Below are positions 23,595 through 37,800 of a stretch of DNA of 64,000 nt, in pieces; within the stretch, counting starts at the first letter, position 1; each line of letters opens with the position of its first letter. The stretch covers positions 744,001-808,000 of the forward strand of contig JAJQJQ010000032.1 of NCBI GenBank assembly GCA_028622995.1. Reading direction: 5' to 3'. Below the pieces are notes generated by a model. The model did not search any database, was not told where the DNA came from, and worked only from the letters and a program-made list of their open reading frames with translations. The DNA comes from Panagrolaimus kolymaensis. Its lineage: Eukaryota; Nematoda; Chromadorea; Rhabditida; Panagrolaimidae. The position numbers and the translations under genes are program-made.

Positions 23595-24030
23595 TGATGT
23601 ATTTATAAATAAAATGTTTTTTTCGATGCATTAATAAATAAACGATCCAAAATAGTAATGCAAAATAGCTATGATTTTTTTTTAAATTTTTTATTAATTA
23701 AATTTTTATAACCTCTGATACAAATTCTATTTATGTTGTTTTTATATGTATGTACAATCTAACTCATTTACAACAAAAAAATACTAGAAAAAGTAAAAAA
23801 TAATTTCCAAATATCAGCACCGTTTTTCTCTGGCAAACAAAAAAGTGTTACAACTTGCTTTAAAAAAAGGTTAAAAAATTATGCATAAAAAAAGAAGTTT
23901 TCTATTGATGATGACAAGATTCTTTTGAAAATGGTTAATGTTGTTGTTGACTAGAAGGTGATATACTTTTTTAATTTGAGCAATTTTATATTATTGAAGA
24001 TTCATTCAACATTTACGGATGAGTTGGTTT
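23595..24030. other. Convergent 3' spacer
   Basis: Holds the 3' UTRs of the tetraspan gene (AATAAA just after 23600 and near 23635) and of the FHOD gene on the other strand; nothing else seen. Confidence 0.4.
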
Positions 24031-27000
24031 TTAATAATTCTGCATATTATTCAAAGCATCAATTTGATCAGAACGGATTGTACGTGTTCGACGAACTAAA
24101 AGCAAAACTTTATTAAACTGTTTTAAACTGAAGATAACAAAAAATATTCGAAAAATGCCACTAATAGTCTTATAATAAATGCAATTTTTCGTTACGAAAT
24201 TTTTCAGATTTCAAGGGGTTCATTTATTTTATTTTTTAACTTACGTGATTTTCGATTAAATTGTCTTGCACGTCGACGTTCATGCGCTCTTGAATCAGCT
24301 GATGCAGTGACAGTTCTTACCACACCATCAAGCAATTCATCTTCCACGCTTTCACCTCCATCAGCTGGTGATCTTCTAAGGGCTTCTGTTTGGGCAGCGA
24401 TTAACGTCCTTTCTGGAGTTGGTTGACCTCGTCGACGGCTTAAAGTATCCTCACCTTGACTACTCAACATTTGTGACATTGCTTGATGCCTCTGCAAAAA
24501 AATCATTCATTAAAGCCAACAATAAAATTGACTTACTTGGTGATCATTCAAATTATCTGCAACTTTTCGAAGTTGCATATCAAAACCATTATTGGTTTGT
24601 GCAGCTTGTTTTTGGGCAACTCCAATCATCATTCCTCGAGTTTTATTTCTTTCACGTTTTTCAGCTAAACGTTTACGAGTTTGTAAAATTTTATCACGAT
24701 TTGTACGATATTCTAATGCAAATTCTATAACCATTTTAAATACATTCATTGGCTTTTGATCTTTTATTTCATTTGGAGCATAACCAAAATACAATAAAAA
24801 TGCTTTCCATCTAAAAAAGTAAATGATTTGGTATATTTTAACTTTTTTGAAAGCGTGCTTACTTATTCGTTGCAGTAGTATAAACATGTTTTAATCTATG
24901 AATTCTTTCAGCTACTTCACTCAAATAATTATTTACTTTGTTTTTCATATTGCTATTATTATCCTTTTGTGAAATTTTGCTGACATAAGTCCAGCAATTT
25001 TTACAATCAGATTCCATCTTTTTGAGATTATCTAACACAGCTTCAAAATCAATTTTCGCACTTCTCGAAACCGCTCCAAATTCTGTATATAAATCTGTTC
25101 CTTCCGGGTAATTATCTATCATATATTCAGCTAAATGGTGAGTTAATGGATATTTATGAACTGGGTCTTTAACTTCACTGGCTTTTGATAAATAATCAAG
25201 TTGAAAAGCTTTAATCTGAAATAATTTTCTTATTATTATAGGTTAGATTTGATAATGACATACTTCAGTTCCATTTAAAGCATTACCAATGCTTAAAAGC
25301 ATTCCCATTGCAGCTTTAAATGTTTCAGATTCTTCTATTTCTTTCATAGCATTATTAAGTTCCATTAAAGATTCAGCTACATCTTTTTCTGTATTTTGAT
25401 AATCAAGCATAAATAACCATAGTTTTAATCTTTCAAGTAAACAATCGATTTCACTTAATGAAAGAAGGAATTGTTCTGCTTGCCCAAGAGGCATATCAGG
25501 ATTATCACATTGTTTATTTTGAATATCTTCAATTTCTTGAGAATGTGGCATCATAGTTTGAAGAATTTTTTCTATTCCTTCTTTATTCAATACCGTTGTA
25601 TCAAATTTCCTAATGGCTGTTGGAATAACCGACACTGGAGGCAATTTCGTTAAACCAATATTAATAATTTGAGATCGTTTATTTGGTAAAACTTGCAAAA
25701 CTTGTGGTTTAACTTCTCCACCAGGTTTTTTAACGGGTGCTTCCTTTTGTTTGGTTTCAAAAAGTCGAGCAACTTTCGATGTATCAATTGAGGGAATTGC
25801 ATCAATTTTATTCCAAAATGTTCCCTTTCTTGCCAATTGTGGAACTGCTTGAGCGTCAAATTGAGCTGGCTTCCAATGAAGTCTAACAGTGCCGGTGGGA
25901 GCAATGGAAGATTCTCGTCCTTTATTTGCTCCACCAAATACTCCAGGAGGTGGAGGAGGTACTCCACCCATTCCTGGCACTGGTGGAGGTGCAGGTGGTC
26001 CAAAACCACCTCCTCTTGATGGAGGAGCAGATTTTTCTGCTTGAAATTGTGCATTTCTAACAAGAACGAGAGGATCTTGTTCATATTCAACAAATTCAGA
26101 GAAATCTAAATCATTAATAATCATTGGCTTTTCTTTGAGTTTTTCAGCAGCTTCTTTCCATTTTTGATCAACTTCAGAACTTTTCGGTTCAAATAAGCCT
26201 TTTCGAAATGAAGAATTATTTTCCATTTTTGCTGCTTTCTTTTTCAATAAAGCTGCAAAACCACCTGCTGCGATTTCATCATCATCACTGTCATTTTGTT
26301 TTTTGAGAGAAGGCTTCACGGGTTCCGGTTCTGGTTCGGGTTCTTCAGGTTCAGCGGGTTCAGGGAAATCCATAGTTTTAGTTTCCATTGGCCCGGGTGA
26401 GAATATATTTGGCATTGATGGTGGTGGTGCTTTGACTTCATGTTTTTCTTCCTCTTCAATATTTTTTCTTTCCTCTACTTTTGGCTTTTCATCAACAAGT
26501 TTAATCTTTTCTGGAATTTTAGCTGCAGCCATTTTTTCTTGAAGCTTTGCAAAATTATTATTATGTTCAATATATTTATTTTCATTATTTATTTCTTCTG
26601 TTGATGAAGAAGTGGATGATGCAGCTTGATGATCATGAACCGCGGGAATTAATTCAGGTTGTTGTTGGCGTCGCCATGGAGGTTGTTCAACTTTGGATGG
26701 TTCAGGCTGATGATGGAATCCATTTTGTTGTTGTTGTGGCATGGGTGGTGGAGCTTGAGGTTGTTGTTCAAATTGTTGCTGAATTTTTGAAAGATTACTA
26801 TTAAATCGTTGAAGCTCTTCAGCTTCTTGTTGTTTTCGACGCATGGTTGATCGACGATCAGCTGCATTATCAGCTCGTTGAAGGGTTTTTACTGATCTAA
26901 AACAAGAAGCTAGATTTCAGTAAGCAGAAAATTAATTTTTTCTTTTACCTCATTTTAGCCATAGTTCCATCACTTGAATCACTATCCAATGCAGCATCCT

Positions 27001-30000
27001 CCTTCTTTAATTCTCTTTCATAAAGTTCAAGTTGTTGATTTAATTGGGGATTATTCATTTTTTGCAAAGCTTTAGTAACATTTTCAAATCCTTGTGCTTC
27101 CAAATTATCCACTACATCAAAAAATGTGTCTTGATCTGGAACACCATTGAGGGTTTTATTTATGATGGTCATGGCAAATATTAACATTTCATCATCCCCT
27201 GCTCCACGTTCACTCAAAATTCTTACAATGCTTTGCCAATCTGGTCTTTCTAAAATATCGATATGAGTTCCGTAAAATTGAAATCAAGCGAAACAAAAGA
27301 CTCACGTTTAGCTCTTTCAACTCTGCTAATGGCTGCTAATAAAAGTATTGAATTGGCTTCAGTATATTCAACAAAAACCAACAATAATTTTAAAGCTGTT
27401 TTTACAACAAGGCGATACTAAAATTATTAATGATAAACATAGTCAAATTTAAAAAAAAGCAAATGAAACGATAATTTGCAAAAGCATAAGCGATAGAGGC
27501 AAAGTTAAAAGAAAATAAATGCTTTTGTTAATTAGAAATATAGGATGGGCGAAGACAAAGAATTTCGGGATAGATTTACTAAACACAAATGTTTTTACAA
27601 TAATTACCCATTCTTGTCGATGAGGACTTAATTCACTAAACTCGGATGTGTCAAAAAGCTGAAAATTTATAAAGGACATAAGCGACAAATGTTAACAACA
27701 ACAAAAAAGCTGCAGCGAGACCAAAATTATAAAAAGCGTTGAAAAAAAAACTTTAATTTTTTCTAAAGATAAAACTTACAGGTGAATCTAATAATTCGTA
27801 AAGCCATTGAATAGTTTCATTATGAGCGATGATACCATTCATACCATCCACATATAACATCAATTGCCCAAGAGCACGAAGGATATAATTTTGATGATTT
27901 TGGTCGCTTGCACGTCCAAGATTTATTAAGCAATTAAGTCCATCACTTTGTACAAATTCATGAACTAAATCTTTATCATCTTGAAATATTTGTTTCAATG
28001 CAAATAAAGCCCGTCGTTGATCTCGACCCGACATGTGTAAAAGTTTATCTATAAAATATTGAAAATTTTAATTTATCCTATGGAATATTGGTATTTTTGT
28101 ATTTTTATTAATAGCAGTGTTTTTTTTTGTTTTCTTTTTCAAAGCCACAATCTTGCTTCTGTTTCTTTATTAATTTCAAAAAATAGTCAATCATTTTCAC
28201 ACGCAGCAAAAAAGTGTGTTCTAATTTCAATGATTGCCTTTCTCGAATTGGATCCCTTTCTTTTTTCATATTTGGATATTTTTCTTGTTTAAAAAAGGTG
28301 CAAAAAAGAAATTAATAACTTCGTTCTCTTTTTTTTCACTTCATGTTGCTGCCTTTTTCTGGCAGGCCGCTATCGTCTTTTATTATCCGAAGAGTTGGGA
28401 AGAAAAAAAGAGAGATGTCTTAAAATAAGAAAAATGCAGGTTTTTGGGGTGCATTTTTACGCAAAAATATCTTCGAAAATTATTCAATATATTCTTTTTT
28501 TTTGATTGACATTCCATAATTTAAATGAAGCGAAAAAATTTAAATTCTTTTTTTGCAAATTAAAAATTTATTTTAAAAAAAATTTAAATAAAAATCGATT
28601 TGCATCGAAATGAAGACTTACCAACGATGGCTTTAACTCGTAATTCGGGTTTCTGTCGAAGAACTAAACTACTTCGAAGTCTGAAAAATAAAAGGCATTG
28701 TTAAAAAAATAATTGTAAAAGATACATAAAAGTGATGTTTGAAAGAGAACAAACAATGTCAAAATTTCTAAGGTCAAAAGGATGGATATTGAAAAATTAA
28801 AAATGACTGTAACTCAAATGATACATAAATAAGTTGCTTTTAAACAACTTGAATTATGGAGAGATTTTTTTTATATCATGGAAAGCGATAAATGGCTTCC
28901 TTCCCAAATTTTTTTTGATACTCATTCATTTTTTTTATACAAAAATACCCACTTTCCATCATACATCCATTCGATATCATCATCAATGCTATTATCAACT
29001 TTAATATTATTATTATTATTATTTTCAAAATCTGTATCTCCATCACAGCATCCATAATTATAGTCAAGATCTTCTTCATCCGCGATCGTTGAATATGAAT
29101 TGGTTCTTGATAAATCATATTCGCGATGGCTGCTTTTTTTCCTTCTTAAAAATCGATGATTCATTTTTTCTCTTTCATCCACGGCTCCACGATGACATAA
29201 TTTGGCATTTGATGAAGAAATAGGAGAAGAAACAGATGATGATGGATTCCACTGCATTTCAATTGGACGAATTGAATTTATTCGTCGAAATGCACTCGCG
29301 TTTGAGTCTTCATTAGTTTTGAATGAAGAAAGATTTAAAATCGGAGATGATTGTCTTCTTCCCTCCTCATTATTATTATTCTCAGGTGAGGGCGATGGCG
29401 CAGGAAAGGCAGGTAATTTAGGGAGGTTGGTTTTAATTCCTAAATTTCCTGAATTGCCCGGAAGCGTTGAACATTGCGCCGCATAATTAATCTTTGGTTT
29501 GACAAAATTAGATGATGTTGATGAAAGTGAAAGGAGTTCATCTCCAAGCATTCTAGCTTTTTGTGATATTGATGAAGATGGTGGAGTTGAAGAGGGATAA
29601 AATGAATATGGATTTGGCTCATGTCGATCATGGGGTAAATGATTAGAAAAGCCCAAATTAGGCGTTGTTGAATAATTGCTATAATTATTTGAAGGCTGTT
29701 TAAAACTCGAAGAATGCTTGATGGATGATGGCTGAGCTAATAATCCATTTTCTGATCTTCCATAAATCTCTTCTTCTCTTTCGCCATATGAAGGAGGATC
29801 ATAGTAATTGGCTCTCTCATTTGAACAGCCTTGATAAGATGAATAAAAATTATTTCTTTTATTATCGTTTTTTTGTTGCCGATAACAATCTTCTTCATCA
29901 TGTTTTTCTTGTCCATCATTAATCTCATCACCATAATAATCTTTATTATTATTTGTTACTTGCTGCGTCGTATATCGATTTGGACTACTTGATGCTGTTA

Positions 30001-31855
30001 AATATGTTGATGAGGATTTTTTCGGCAAAGTATCAATAGCTTTAGAATCGGCATAATTTGGAGCAACAGAAGAACTGCTGCTTGTAAATATACTTGGAAA
30101 TCTTGATTCAAAAGTTGAAGAACCACTAGAAGCTGCTGCTGTATTTGACATTCCACTACCACTGATATTTTTATTCGGGTTATAAATATTATTATTTAAA
30201 TCCATTTTGGGTATAGCAAAAAGGGTTTTATTCCGTAAAAATTCTTCCGGAGATTGATGATGTTTAAATTCAGGTTTTTCTGGTTTTGCTTTTAAAAAAT
30301 CAAATTCTTGATAACTTCGACTTGGTTTGGGTGGAGGAATTTCAATAATTGTATCATCTTCTTCATCCTCCAATGGTGGAGCTGTGGTTGGTAGAGAAGG
30401 TCGAGGATCTTTAAATGAAACGCTTCGACCAACAGATGTGGATTTTAAAATGGATTGCTGCTTTGGAGTATTAAAATTTCTTGGAAGTGTCGAAATTGAA
30501 GTTGGTTGAGTTGAATCCACTGAAGTTGAATACCATGGCTTTGACATAGGCTCTTTGGATTTTCGTTCAAGTGTGCTGGTTAGATTATCCAAAGGTACGA
30601 TATCATGAATTATAGGAGCTGGAGCTTTGGATGAAAGAGAAGATTTCCATGGAGCTAAATGCAAAGAAGAAGATTTGGGGATACTTGGAAGAGGCGGAAT
30701 ATAACCGATTGGTTTCGATGGAGTTGAAGATTTAAAAGAATCGGAATATGAAAGCATTGAGGGCTTTGAAATGTTTGGGGCTTTAATAACTGGAAGATCG
30801 TGATAGCTTCTGTGATTTGGTGGAGGAAGTGGAGGGGAAGATGAGAAAGAATCGATATCAATATCATAGCATTTAAGCACAGGCTTCATTGTTAAGGTAG
30901 AAATGATAAATAGCAGCAAATATACTACAATTAATTAAAGCAACAACCAGGATGAAGATAAAATCCAAGTTCGAGAAAAAAAAATTAAACAATTACAACC
31001 ACTGCGGCTGGAAAGAGTTGCGCCACTTCAACGCTGTCAAGAAAAAAAGAAACCCAAGTTTTCTTTTTTTTTTTGGTTGCTCATTTTTCTTTCGCTATTT
31101 TTGTATTTTTATTTTTCAAAAATCTTTTCTTCCACCCTTCCTTCCTTTTTTTCAAGAGTGGACATTGTCCACGCGTCGACGTCGTCAATCGTCGTCGAAA
31201 TACAGCAACTCAGCATGCGGTCTCTCATATTTGCAACAAACGAGAACATTCGGAGACATACATATTCAATTTAAGAAAATAAAAGAATGAATATCTCTTT
31301 ATTTGACCGCAATTGGGATTGATTACAATTTTCTCTTGTATGAGAGAGATGTTTGACGGGTTTCTTTTTGAATAAAATAGGTTTTATTAAAATGAAGAAA
31401 AAAAGTTTCAGGAAAAAAAGAAAATAATCAACACTCTATTTTTTGGTTTTGACCTTAGAAAATTTTGAACATGCAATTTCAAAAAAAAAAAAGAAGTTTA
31501 AAACTTACGGATCAGCATTTAAAATCTGTAATTCATCTGGTTGTTCTGATATTGAAAGATCTGAATCAAGATATGAACCCAAATCACCGGAAGCTGAAGG
31601 GGATACTTGTAATGCTGCATCACCGGGCTAAAATAAAGAATAATAATTCGCATAAACTAGTAAAACAAAAAATCAAAAACTAACTTTATGTGGAGCTCGT
31701 AATTGTCGACAAATTTCGGGTAAATGTTCAGCAATTTGTGAATGAAGGGGCAAATAATATTGTAAAGGTTTTAAAGGTTCTCGATTACTCGTAGAAACAA
31801 ATGGATCCAAATCATTAATAAATTGAATTCGAACTTTTATTTGATCTTCTTCCAT
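24031..31855 (-). CDS. FHOD: FHOD-family formin
   Basis: Actin nucleator and bundler of the Diaphanous-related group, linked to muscle sarcomere assembly in animals. Twelve exons: 31855-31685, 31627-31509, 28680-28622, 28048-27780, 27658-27608, 27417-27306, 27249-26949, 26896-25264, 25215-24863, 24810-24537, 24491-24245, 24095-24031; total 1,217 residues in frame. The N-terminus has the FHOD GTPase-binding and armadillo regions ([57 protein letters not shown]). A Pro-rich FH1 lies near residues 660-690 and FH2 follows ([25 protein letters not shown]). The C-terminus is basic ([12 protein letters not shown]), consistent with a DAD. Intron 2 is 2.8 kb and contains the ORF at 28922-30889. Confidence 0.96.
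28922..30889 (-). CDS. Large Ser/Pro/Asn-rich ORF inside FHOD intron 2 (nested gene or alternative FHOD exon)
   Basis: An uninterrupted 655-codon frame from the ATG of [15 protein letters not shown], on the same strand as FHOD. Composition is low complexity (Ser, Pro, Asn) with recurrent short motifs such as PPLPPP and SYHDLP, an acidic poly-Asn segment near the C-terminus and basic patches ([11 protein letters not shown]). No domain is recognised; no signal peptide or membrane segment from this start. A frame this long is not chance in such A+T-rich DNA. A weak donor (GTGGGT, from 28952) would join residues ending MYDGK to FHOD exon 3 in the correct phase, so it may be the first coding exon of a long FHOD isoform; alternatively it is an intronless nested gene. 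Confidence 0.65.
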   Translation of the reverse strand: MKPVLKCYDIDIDSFSSSPPLPPPNHRSYHDLPVIKAPNISKPSMLSYSDSFKSSTPSKPIGYIPPLPSIPKSSSLHLAPWKSSLSSKAPAPIIHDIVPLDNLTSTLERKSKEPMSKPWYSTSVDSTQPTSISTLPRNFNTPKQQSILKSTSVGRSVSFKDPRPSLPTTAPPLEDEEDDTIIEIPPPKPSRSYQEFDFLKAKPEKPEFKHHQSPEEFLRNKTLFAIPKMDLNNNIYNPNKNISGSGMSNTAAASSGSSTFESRFPSIFTSSSSSVAPNYADSKAIDTLPKKSSSTYLTASSSPNRYTTQQVTNNNKDYYGDEINDGQEKHDEEDCYRQQKNDNKRNNFYSSYQGCSNERANYYDPPSYGEREEEIYGRSENGLLAQPSSIKHSSSFKQPSNNYSNYSTTPNLGFSNHLPHDRHEPNPYSFYPSSTPPSSSISQKARMLGDELLSLSSTSSNFVKPKINYAAQCSTLPGNSGNLGIKTNLPKLPAFPAPSPSPENNNNEEGRRQSSPILNLSSFKTNEDSNASAFRRINSIRPIEMQWNPSSSVSSPISSSNAKLCHRGAVDEREKMNHRFLRRKKSSHREYDLSRTNSYSTIADEEDLDYNYGCCDGDTDFENNNNNNIKVDNSIDDDIEWMYDGKWVFLYKKNE

Positions 31856-34800
31856 TTTTCAAATTTAAATAAAAATTATCATAAAAAATATATTGATAGG
31901 TATGGCAAAAGTCACTATTAATTATTTGAAAGTAAATATGTTTTTCGGCACTAAAAAATAATGAAAGCTAATGACAAATTGGTGGAGAAAGCGAGTAAAA
32001 GCAACCAAAAAACACGTAATTTCAACAAAGTTTATGTTTATCTCGAAAATCGCGGCAATGGAAAAAAAGATTTTGAAATTAAGCTTAATGGTTCAAGTAC
32101 CAATAATTTTTTTATTTTGAAGAGCTGTTGCTTCCGCGTACAAGTATTTTTTGCACAGAAAAATGGGGGTATAAAAAAAAGATCTGTTTGATTTGATTGA
32201 CAGTCGATGAGAGCGGGGGTGTTGATTCATTCAAAAAAATTTAAAAACAAATCTGTCTTTGAGCTAAAGATTTAACTTTACTGTAACAAATAATTCTTTT
32301 AAAATGCTCTACAAAAAATGCTTTTAACCAAAATAAATTGTTCAAAATAAAACATTCAAGAAAATCAATAAATCGGCTTTCAAGATTTCCAAAAGCTTAA
32401 AAAATCTAAACTAAAAAATGAAAAACACAAACACATGACACTTGATGAAAAAATAAAACGTAAAGAAGCAATCAAAGTTGCTAGTAAAAATAAAATTTTT
32501 CTTAACATTTGAACAACTTTGTTGTTCGCTGTTTTGAATGATTATCTAAGAAATAATACTTGGGAAGTTGCTATCAACAAAAAAAATGTATGTTACATAA
32601 AAATTTAATGAATTTGATAATAATAACTTTATAAATTTTTTTTCACAAAGTTATGTTTCTATGATAATGATTTTGTACTCTAAATAAAAAATTTGCATAA
32701 CAATTAGTTTTGTGAATTGAAGTGGATGTCAACAATAAAAAAAACTTGAGAAATCTTTTCATATTAGGTTTTTAAAAAGGAGGCAATTTGAGAGAAGATA
32801 TTTACAATTTTCGTCAAAAAAAAAATGAAAGAAAGAAACCTCTCACCTTTTTTCTCTTTCCATTCCTCTTGAAGCAAACCAGCAAAAAGATATTTTTCAA
32901 TTATTTTCGAGAAGAATAAAAGTGAAAAAAGGAATTTGATGCTACTAAAACAAGAACCGGAAGGAATGAAAGTAACATAGAAGGTCGAGAGCGCGCGATA
33001 TAAAAAAAACAAAGAAAAAAATCTCAGGTAACAAAAGTTTCAAGTTTTTCATTTGGTGAGTGAGGATAGATGGAACAAAAAAAAAAGCCACGTAGTTCTC
33101 TTGAAGCAACTCGAACGCAAGCAGACTTAAGAAAATCTCTTAGTTCTCTGTTGCTCGCATGTTCTCGTCGTCGTCGTCGATGTCGGAAGCTCTTATGTTT
33201 GAGATTTCAACAACCAGTTTTGCATACTCTCTCGCATCAGGAAAATAAAAAGAGAATCCTTGATCGATGCAACTCAACCTTACGTAACCTTTTTTTTACA
33301 TTGAAGAAGTCAGCTTGACAAAGAGCTTCAAAGCCAATCTTATTTTTTAAGCTCAAATCAAAGCTCAGGCTAAAAGCTAAAAGCAATCTTTCTCGCGCAC
33401 GTAAAAAACGTTAAAAACCGGTTGGATCCCGAAATATCCTAAAACTTTAAAAAAGAAAAAGTTTGTTTACGAAAAAAACAAAAGTAGAAAAATGTCAAAC
33501 GTCAATAAAAACTTTAAGCTTTGAAGCATCACCACCAGCAACAGCAGCAGCTTTGATTTATTCTTCGATTCGTTTATTGATTTTTCGAAAAAATAAAGCC
33601 TTTTTTGCAAATATAACTTTACTCGGCAAAAAAAAAGAGATGATGAATTAGGTGGTGAAGCAACCAAAAACAAAAATATGAGAAAAGAGGCAAAAGGAAG
33701 GATATAAGACAAAAACAAAGTAAATAACTAAAACTTTCTTCATTTTCATCATCGCCACCTGGAATAAATTGAATTGAAAATTTTTTTTGCTAGGTTTTTT
33801 AAAGGTCGTGAAATGTTACAAAAAGGTTTACTATTTTTAACGCAAAATGACTAATGGCATTGAAAATGACTGAACGACGATCGCTGTCGGTCAGTTAGTA
33901 TGTTTATGGCTTCCATTGTTAGAAAAAAAGAAATGAAATAATTTTAATTTTGGAAAGGATCATTGACTTTTTGGTAAGAATGCATCCCAACTTTGAAATA
34001 GATTCTGGAGAGTAAGTAAGAAATAAAAATAATATAGTTAAACTTTAACTTCTGGAAAATTAATTTAAAAAAAAAGAATAAGCATGTCGTCGCTCCTTTG
34101 AGAAAAGATTTAAAACTTAATAACAGAAAGCGCTAAATTAAAACTTTGAAAAACAATAAATAAACCATTTCTTATTTATCAAGTCATCTTTCCAATAAAT
34201 GTCAACAAAATCCATAAAAATTCACGTTTAAAAGAGTTCATCAAAAAACAAAAACAAGCGCCAGCAAAAATACTTTAATTATGGACATAAAAGGGGAAGC
34301 TAAAGAAAGAAAGAAGTAGTAGTAGTATGTACACGATCAGGAAGAAATAGACAAAAAAAAGTGTCATTCTTTCTTTATTTTTTCTCCTTCTTCTTCCCTT
34401 TACCACAAAATGCATTTATTCAATCGCATCAACAGCAACAAACAGCAAAAAAATGCACATCTTTTTTTTTGTTGCTAGCTACTCAATATATAAGATGATA
34501 GCTTTTTTTCCCGTCCGCTAGTCTTTGAACAAACACAAAGGGGAGAAAAAAAGCAACAAGAGACATTAACGTATCCAAATTTAATGGTTTTAAAATATTT
34601 TTATTTTGTAAACAGGAAAGTGAGAACGTGTGTACTCATTTTTGAAACTTTCCATGAGGGTAATAAACAAAACAAACAGTAATTTGAGAGAATGTCATTT
34701 GCTTTAAAGGGAAAATAATAAAATAAAGACGTAAATGATAGGGAAAAAAAGTGAAAGTAATTTTAATTTATCAAAACATTATCCTCCAGCAATATTAAAA

Positions 34801-37800
34801 ACATTGGTTTATTTTCTACCTAAAATTACTATAATAAACTGCAGAATATAAAAAATATTATAAGCACAAAAAAACATGAAGCAAACTTTGCTAAAAATAG
34901 TTTATCAGTTGTAAAACCAAAAAGAAAATAACAAACAAAAAATATGTTCAACAAAATGGCGGCAAGCAGCCGAGATAAACTTTTTTTAATGATCGGAGCT
35001 TTAAAAAAGCCAAGTGGGGGCGTAATAAAGGTGGCTGACTTCTTTTTTTTTCTCCCCTCTCTTGGATCTATCTCGGCGGCGGTGGCAATGAAAAACACAA
35101 ACAAACGGAAGAAGAAAACAAAGTGAAATGGATTGATCTAAATGCATAAACGAGGCAAAGGAAAGCTATGGAGAGAAAAAAAAGTAGAAAATAACGCAAT
35201 TATTTTTCAAACAAAAAAAATAATGCTTTAAAAAATCCCTTGATTGAAAAAAGAAGTTTTTAACCAGCTGCTGCTGTGATTGCTGTCGTCAACCAAAAAC
35301 CTTTTTCTTTATTCTTTCTTTGATTTTGTTTTTTTAACATTCAACAAAAATAAAGCTCGCGTTTGAAGGAGAGTGAAAAGTAACCAAAAAGTGAATAATA
35401 AAACATAAACCTTTCATTCTTGACTTTTGACGTACGTAAAGAAAGGCACATAATAGCTTAAAACCCCAAAGGTTTGAGATTGAATAAACGATTGGAAGAT
35501 GGTTACTTGGAACGGCAGGGGGAATAAAAAATAAATGGATGATGAAAAGCTGGTGGCAAAAAATGTATTTTTCAATTAGCATAGATAGATAGTGTCTAAT
35601 TTCGAGTTTTAAAAAACTTCCATAGCCATTATAAAATGAATTTCTTTTCCAAATCAACCATCCATAATATTTTTTTGCACCCAAACCTTGTTAATGTACT
35701 AGCGTTTCGCAGCTACCGGAACTCCTCCATTTTGCTATGAAGTTTAAAAAAAATTGTGCAAAAAAAACATTACATCCCAAAACCAAACATTTCACTCAAT
35801 TACAAAAATTTATTTAGTATCAAAAAAACGGCTGTGGAGGCGTTGATTTCTTGTTTTCCATTCTTCTCTATCTATTTATTCTATTCCAAATAAAGGGGCT
35901 TAATGAAACGCAACTACTATGTACTTCGTAAAAGATCAATGAATCGTTCATTTGTTTTCCCGATCAAATGAGGAGTTTAAAAACCGGTCAAAGTAAAGAA
36001 AAAGTGAGGGATTTGCTTTTGGATTCGCGTGTCATGGCTTCCTCATTTTTTGATTCTTAAAAAAGAAAAAAAGGACGCCTGAAATAATTACCACGGATCA
36101 AAAAAAAGCTGCAGTACCGATTAACAAATTTAGAAACAAAAAAAAATCAAAATTAGTTTTTCGATAGTAAAAATAAACGAATAATGAAAATGTGTGTAAA
36201 TAATGGTCAAATTTTTCTTTCTTGAAGAAGGATAAAAATAAAAATGGATTGATTTCGGCTAAAAAAAAAGCAAAAAGCGGCGTCAGGTTTGCTTGGTCAG
36301 CTGCCGTTTTTTCGTTTAGGACTTCTTTTTTTTGACCAACCAACGAAAAAAGCCGCGAACGTTGTCCACGAAAGAAATGGCTTGAAAATATATTTTTGTT
36401 TGCATTAACCATGTCTCACTTCTTTCTTTTTTGTTTCAAACAAAGCTTTAAAATTGTAATAAACGTTTTTGGTGAATGAAAGAAAGGAAAGCGTGGATTA
36501 ACAGAGTCAATGAAAAAAATTGGGAATAAACAATTTACAGTTTCGAATTTAAACTGTTTTTCTTTCTTTCTGAAGGATATAGCATGCTACAGTTCTTCCT
36601 GAAACAATCAAAGACGATCTCGTCGGCTCAATCAAAAAGTAAGCGAATGATGAAAAACATAAGTAAATTATAAAATGAAACACTTTTTCAACTTTTTTTT
36701 ACTTAAACTCTGTTTATCATTTTTTTTTAAAACCCTTTCTATCTGAATCAAGAGAATTTTTTGATTACAAAATAAAGAGCTTGGAAGAGAAATAACAAAA
36801 ACAGTCTTTTGTCGGCAAACATAAAAAGGAAAAAATAATATTATGAATACATATTAAAAATAAATAAACAATTCCATGATTTTAAAGCTTTAAAAAAATG
36901 TTTAAAAAAATCTTAATTCATCAAATTCGCCAAAAGTTAGTGATAGTGAAAGCTCGAGATATATCATACAAAAGTTAAAAGTTTCAGTAAAAAAAATGTA
37001 ATTGTTCAAGCATTTGAGCACTCAAGTTACTGAACAATGGAGAAATGAATAAGTGATCCATCCAATTGAGTTTCACTTTTTAACCATCCATTCACTTGAC
37101 AAAAGTAGCCTATTCAATGAAAGTGTTCAAAACACAATCGAACGGGAAGCAAAAAACCTGTATTAACTAATAGCATCAAAGTATTTGTATCAAAGTTAGA
37201 AAAAATTTTTATCAAAAAAAATAAATCTCGAGCTAAAAATATCAAATATAAAAATCAAATATTTGAGAAAGTAACAAATTAAAAACAATTCTAAAGGTTT
37301 ATTACTATGAGCTCATATGATTGCCCATCTTCCAAATCGAACTAAAAAATAGCCATTTTTTCTTATTCGAAAGATAGGTGGCTTTTTTCGAGAGAAAAAA
37401 AAACGGGATAATACTTTTTTTTACACGTGCGAGATGGATTGCAAAAAGAAAACCGGTCATCGGAAGAAGAATAAATGAAAAAAAGGAGGTGTCTCTTTTT
37501 TTGCTCCTTGAAAGTAACAAAGCTTATTGCCAGAGGGGAGAATGTTGGTTTGCTACTCAATATTTTTTGTTGCATGCATTCAATACGCGCGCTTCTAAAC
37601 AAACAAAACAAACCGCACACTTTTTTTAACTTGATTTTGGACATGGATCATTATTGTTTTCCTTTCCTTAAAAAACGAGGAAGAAGAGATTTTTCACAAG
37701 CATTCCATTGTTTCAAGAACAAAAAAGATGTAATAAGTTGAAAAAGCTTTTGATCAAATAAGAAAAGTGAGTAGCCTTATGGTTGTTAATAATAAAAAAA

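Noticed and set aside
25650..26093. Long secondary frames within FHOD and the nested ORF
   Set aside because: Shadow frames of Pro/Gln-rich coding sequence; the FHOD frame is the homologous one.
33160..33190. CGTCGT run as a microsatellite
   Set aside because: Only four to five units; not notable.
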